From: Bacillus cereus ATCC 14579
GTDB taxonomy: Bacteria > Bacillota > Bacilli > Bacillales > Bacillaceae_G
Direction: 5' to 3'
Length of the DNA: 64,000 nucleotides
Assembly: GCF_000007825.1 (NCBI RefSeq)
Contig: NC_004722.1
Span: forward strand, 2,954,501-3,018,500
Shown: positions 62,363 through 64,000 of the stretch, piece by piece
Layout of the letters: every line of letters begins with the position of its first letter
Position numbering within the stretch: position 1 is the stretch's first letter
The notes under the pieces: generated by a model
What the model saw: the letters and a program-made list of their open reading frames with translations, nothing else
Database searches by the model: none
Told to the model about the DNA's origin: nothing
Made by a program: the position numbers and the translations under genes

Positions 62363-62879
62363 TATCATTTTCATTTTTTGAAAAAGGATAATATACAAAT
62401 TCCACCTTGCCTATTATGTTATCTTCTTCAATATATCCTAAGCCATTTCGACTATCTCTACTTACTTCGCGGTTATCTCCCATTACAAATAACTTATTTG
62501 GCGGAATTTTTGTCTTTTGAAAATTATAAAACACTTGTGTGTTGTTAAATAAATCTTTGTTTGTATATGGTTCTTCTTGCTTTTTATCGTTCACATATAC
62601 CTTTCCGTTCGTTATGTTAATTACATCACCAGGAAGCCCTATTACACGTTTCACATAATATTTCGATTCATCCTCTTCTTTTATAATGACAATTTCTCCG
62701 TGTTGTAAATTAGAAAGACGTACTACCGCTTTATTTACAAATACGTAGTCTTCTTCATATAAAGTCGGCTGCATCGATTCCCCTTCCACCTTACATAAAG
62801 TAAAAGAATGGTAGCCTATGACTATCACCAATATAAATAGTATGTACTTTCCCCAGCCTCTCTTAATCTCCTTTTTCAT
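62346..62879 (-). CDS. Type I signal peptidase
   Basis: A 177-residue signal peptidase I. An N-terminal membrane helix (residues 10-25) is followed by the catalytic Ser 35 in GESMQPTL, the catalytic Lys 77 in YYVKRVIGLPGD, and the GDNREVSRDSR block. It cleaves signal peptides on the outer face of the membrane. ATG 62879 has GGTGGG upstream; GTG 62891 overlaps that site. Paralogues probably exist elsewhere in the genome. Confidence 0.9.
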   Translation of the reverse strand: MKKEIKRGWGKYILFILVIVIGYHSFTLCKVEGESMQPTLYEEDYVFVNKAVVRLSNLQHGEIVIIKEEDESKYYVKRVIGLPGDVINITNGKVYVNDKKQEEPYTNKDLFNNTQVFYNFQKTKIPPNKLFVMGDNREVSRDSRNGLGYIEEDNIIGKVEFVYYPFSKNENDRISGG

Positions 62880-62960
62880 ATCCATTCCCACCTTATAAAG
62901 CGCTTTTTAACTCAAAAAATATATCACTGCACAATATGTTTCCATGCAGTGATACTATTT

Positions 62961-64000
62961 TTACTGTGCCTTGTTCGGTTGTTCTACTGGAATTGAATTT
63001 GCATTTGATCTATTTGTTTTTAATTCAAAATACGCATCCAAAATCTCTTTACCAATCGCAGAATTAATTCCTGATTTATCATCATTCACCCATGGTACAA
63101 CAACTGAAAAAGCTACTTCCGGATCAGCATCATATGGTGCATAACCGGCAAGAGTTAAATTATAACATTTTTTTCGGTTGTTGTTCTCATCTCTTCCAAT
63201 ATCACTTTCTCCACCATATACTGTCTCAGCTGTTCCTGTTTTTCCCGCTGGTTTATATGGTAGACCTTTAAACGTTCCGGTACCTGTTCCGTCAGCTTCT
63301 TGAAAAACTCTTCTAAATCCTTCTTTTACATGATTAATGTACGAAGTGTCCATATCCACTCTATTTAATACAACTGGTTCAATCGACCGAACGACTTTTC
63401 CTACATCCTCTGGTCTATTCGGTTGCTCTCTAACTTCTTGTACAATTTGTGGTTTCATTCGGTAACCGCCATTTGCAATGGTTGAAATATATTGTGCAAG
63501 CTGAAGCGGCGTATATGTATCATACTGTCCAATCGCGTAATCAAGTAAAAATCCGGGTATGTTATCAGTTCTACCTACTTGACCAATTGATTCATTTGGC
63601 AGGTCAATACCAGTCGACACACCTAGGCCAAATTGTCTAAAATAGTAGCGCATTTTATTAAATGTTTCTTGTTTAATGTCTAATGGATTGTTTGGGACAT
63701 AATTAATGCCTGCCATTTTTAAAGCCGTATTAAACATATAAACGTTCGATGACACTTGCAAAGCTCTTAAATCATCAATATCCCCAAATTCTTTCCACGA
63801 TTTCTTCGGCTTAGAACTTCCTTTAAAATACATTGGCGCATCAAAGAAATGTGTATACGGCTTAATCGCTTCTGTTTGATATCCAGTTAATAAAGTAGCC
63901 CCTTTTACAGTTGACCCTAACTCATAAGAACTTGTCATCGTTCCTAATGCATAATCTTCTATTTGCATACCGCCATCTTTATTTACAATTTTCTTTCCTG
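62961..64000 (-). CDS. Class B penicillin-binding protein, C-terminal part
   Basis: The transpeptidase domain of a class B PBP that runs past the window's end (the frame is open through base 64000). Active-site motifs: S-T-V-K (the SxxK serine), SSN (SxN) and KTGTAE (KTG). It resembles PbpA/PbpH-like enzymes of bacilli, which cross-link peptidoglycan during cell elongation. The M at 63968 is internal. The N-terminal membrane anchor and dimerisation part are missing from this window. Confidence 0.88.
   Translation of the reverse strand, partial: GKKIVNKDGGMQIEDYALGTMTSSYELGSTVKGATLLTGYQTEAIKPYTHFFDAPMYFKGSSKPKKSWKEFGDIDDLRALQVSSNVYMFNTALKMAGINYVPNNPLDIKQETFNKMRYYFRQFGLGVSTGIDLPNESIGQVGRTDNIPGFLLDYAIGQYDTYTPLQLAQYISTIANGGYRMKPQIVQEVREQPNRPEDVGKVVRSIEPVVLNRVDMDTSYINHVKEGFRRVFQEADGTGTGTFKGLPYKPAGKTGTAETVYGGESDIGRDENNNRKKCYNLTLAGYAPYDADPEVAFSVVVPWVNDDKSGINSAIGKEILDAYFELKTNRSNANSIPVEQPNKAQ

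Noticed and set aside
1..64000. CRISPR array, prophage, insertion sequence, tRNA or rRNA genes
   Set aside because: No regular spacer repeats, no phage or transposase genes and no conserved RNA gene motifs were seen.

Overview
The window looks like chromosomal DNA of a low-GC Firmicute, most probably the Bacillus cereus group. Evidence: strong AGGAGG-type ribosome binding sites, AT-rich intergenic DNA, rho-independent terminators after most genes, and a matching gene set (M9 collagenase, alkaline-D-peptidase-like hydrolase, YerA-type adenine deaminase, LXG/PoNe toxin cassette, lysine riboswitch with lysP, Tet-like ribosomal GTPase). No rRNA, tRNA, IS element, prophage or CRISPR array was seen.

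Layout. 0-2.9 kb: MoxR / DUF58 / DUF4129 operon, entered mid-gene. 2.9-4.4 kb: MHS-type transporter. 4.8-12.8 kb: an unusual AT-rich accessory block with a small membrane protein, three related glycosyltransferases (each with a degenerate plus an intact GT2 domain, one fused to an alpha/beta-hydrolase-like domain), two paralogous small cysteine-bearing proteins and a propeller-like protein. 13-16 kb: class III aminotransferase and a divergent catalase. 16.1-18.8 kb: collagenase broken by a frameshift. 19-24 kb: small secreted protein, adenine deaminase, D-peptidase-like hydrolase, membrane protein. 24.1-26.9 kb: a second MoxR / DUF58 / DUF4129 locus in which the first and last genes are damaged. 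27-31 kb: type VII secretion LXG-PoNe DNase toxin with two small partner proteins and PoNi immunity. 31-54 kb: many short metabolic, stress and regulatory units (nitroreductase/MarR, Tet-like GTPase, Nudix, AraC, MocR with EamA, two-component system, kinases, VOC, TauE). 55-57 kb: lysine riboswitch and lysP. 57-64 kb: HesB-like protein, AlkC-like protein, lipoprotein, methyltransferase with an attenuator-like leader, Nudix, a CmcI-like protein with an apparent AUC start, signal peptidase I, and the C-terminal part of a class B penicillin-binding protein that runs off the end.

The best candidate for an undescribed system is 4.8-12.8 kb: three tandem-domain glycosyltransferases enclosing two small proteins that share a C-terminal AC-x-SI-x-x-KDDLS signature. 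The layout suggests that the small proteins are targets or partners of the glycosyltransferases, but this is inference from proximity. Other leads are the decaying MoxR locus, the possible AUC start, and three leaders with RNA-level control potential (methyltransferase, Tet-like GTPase, TauE).
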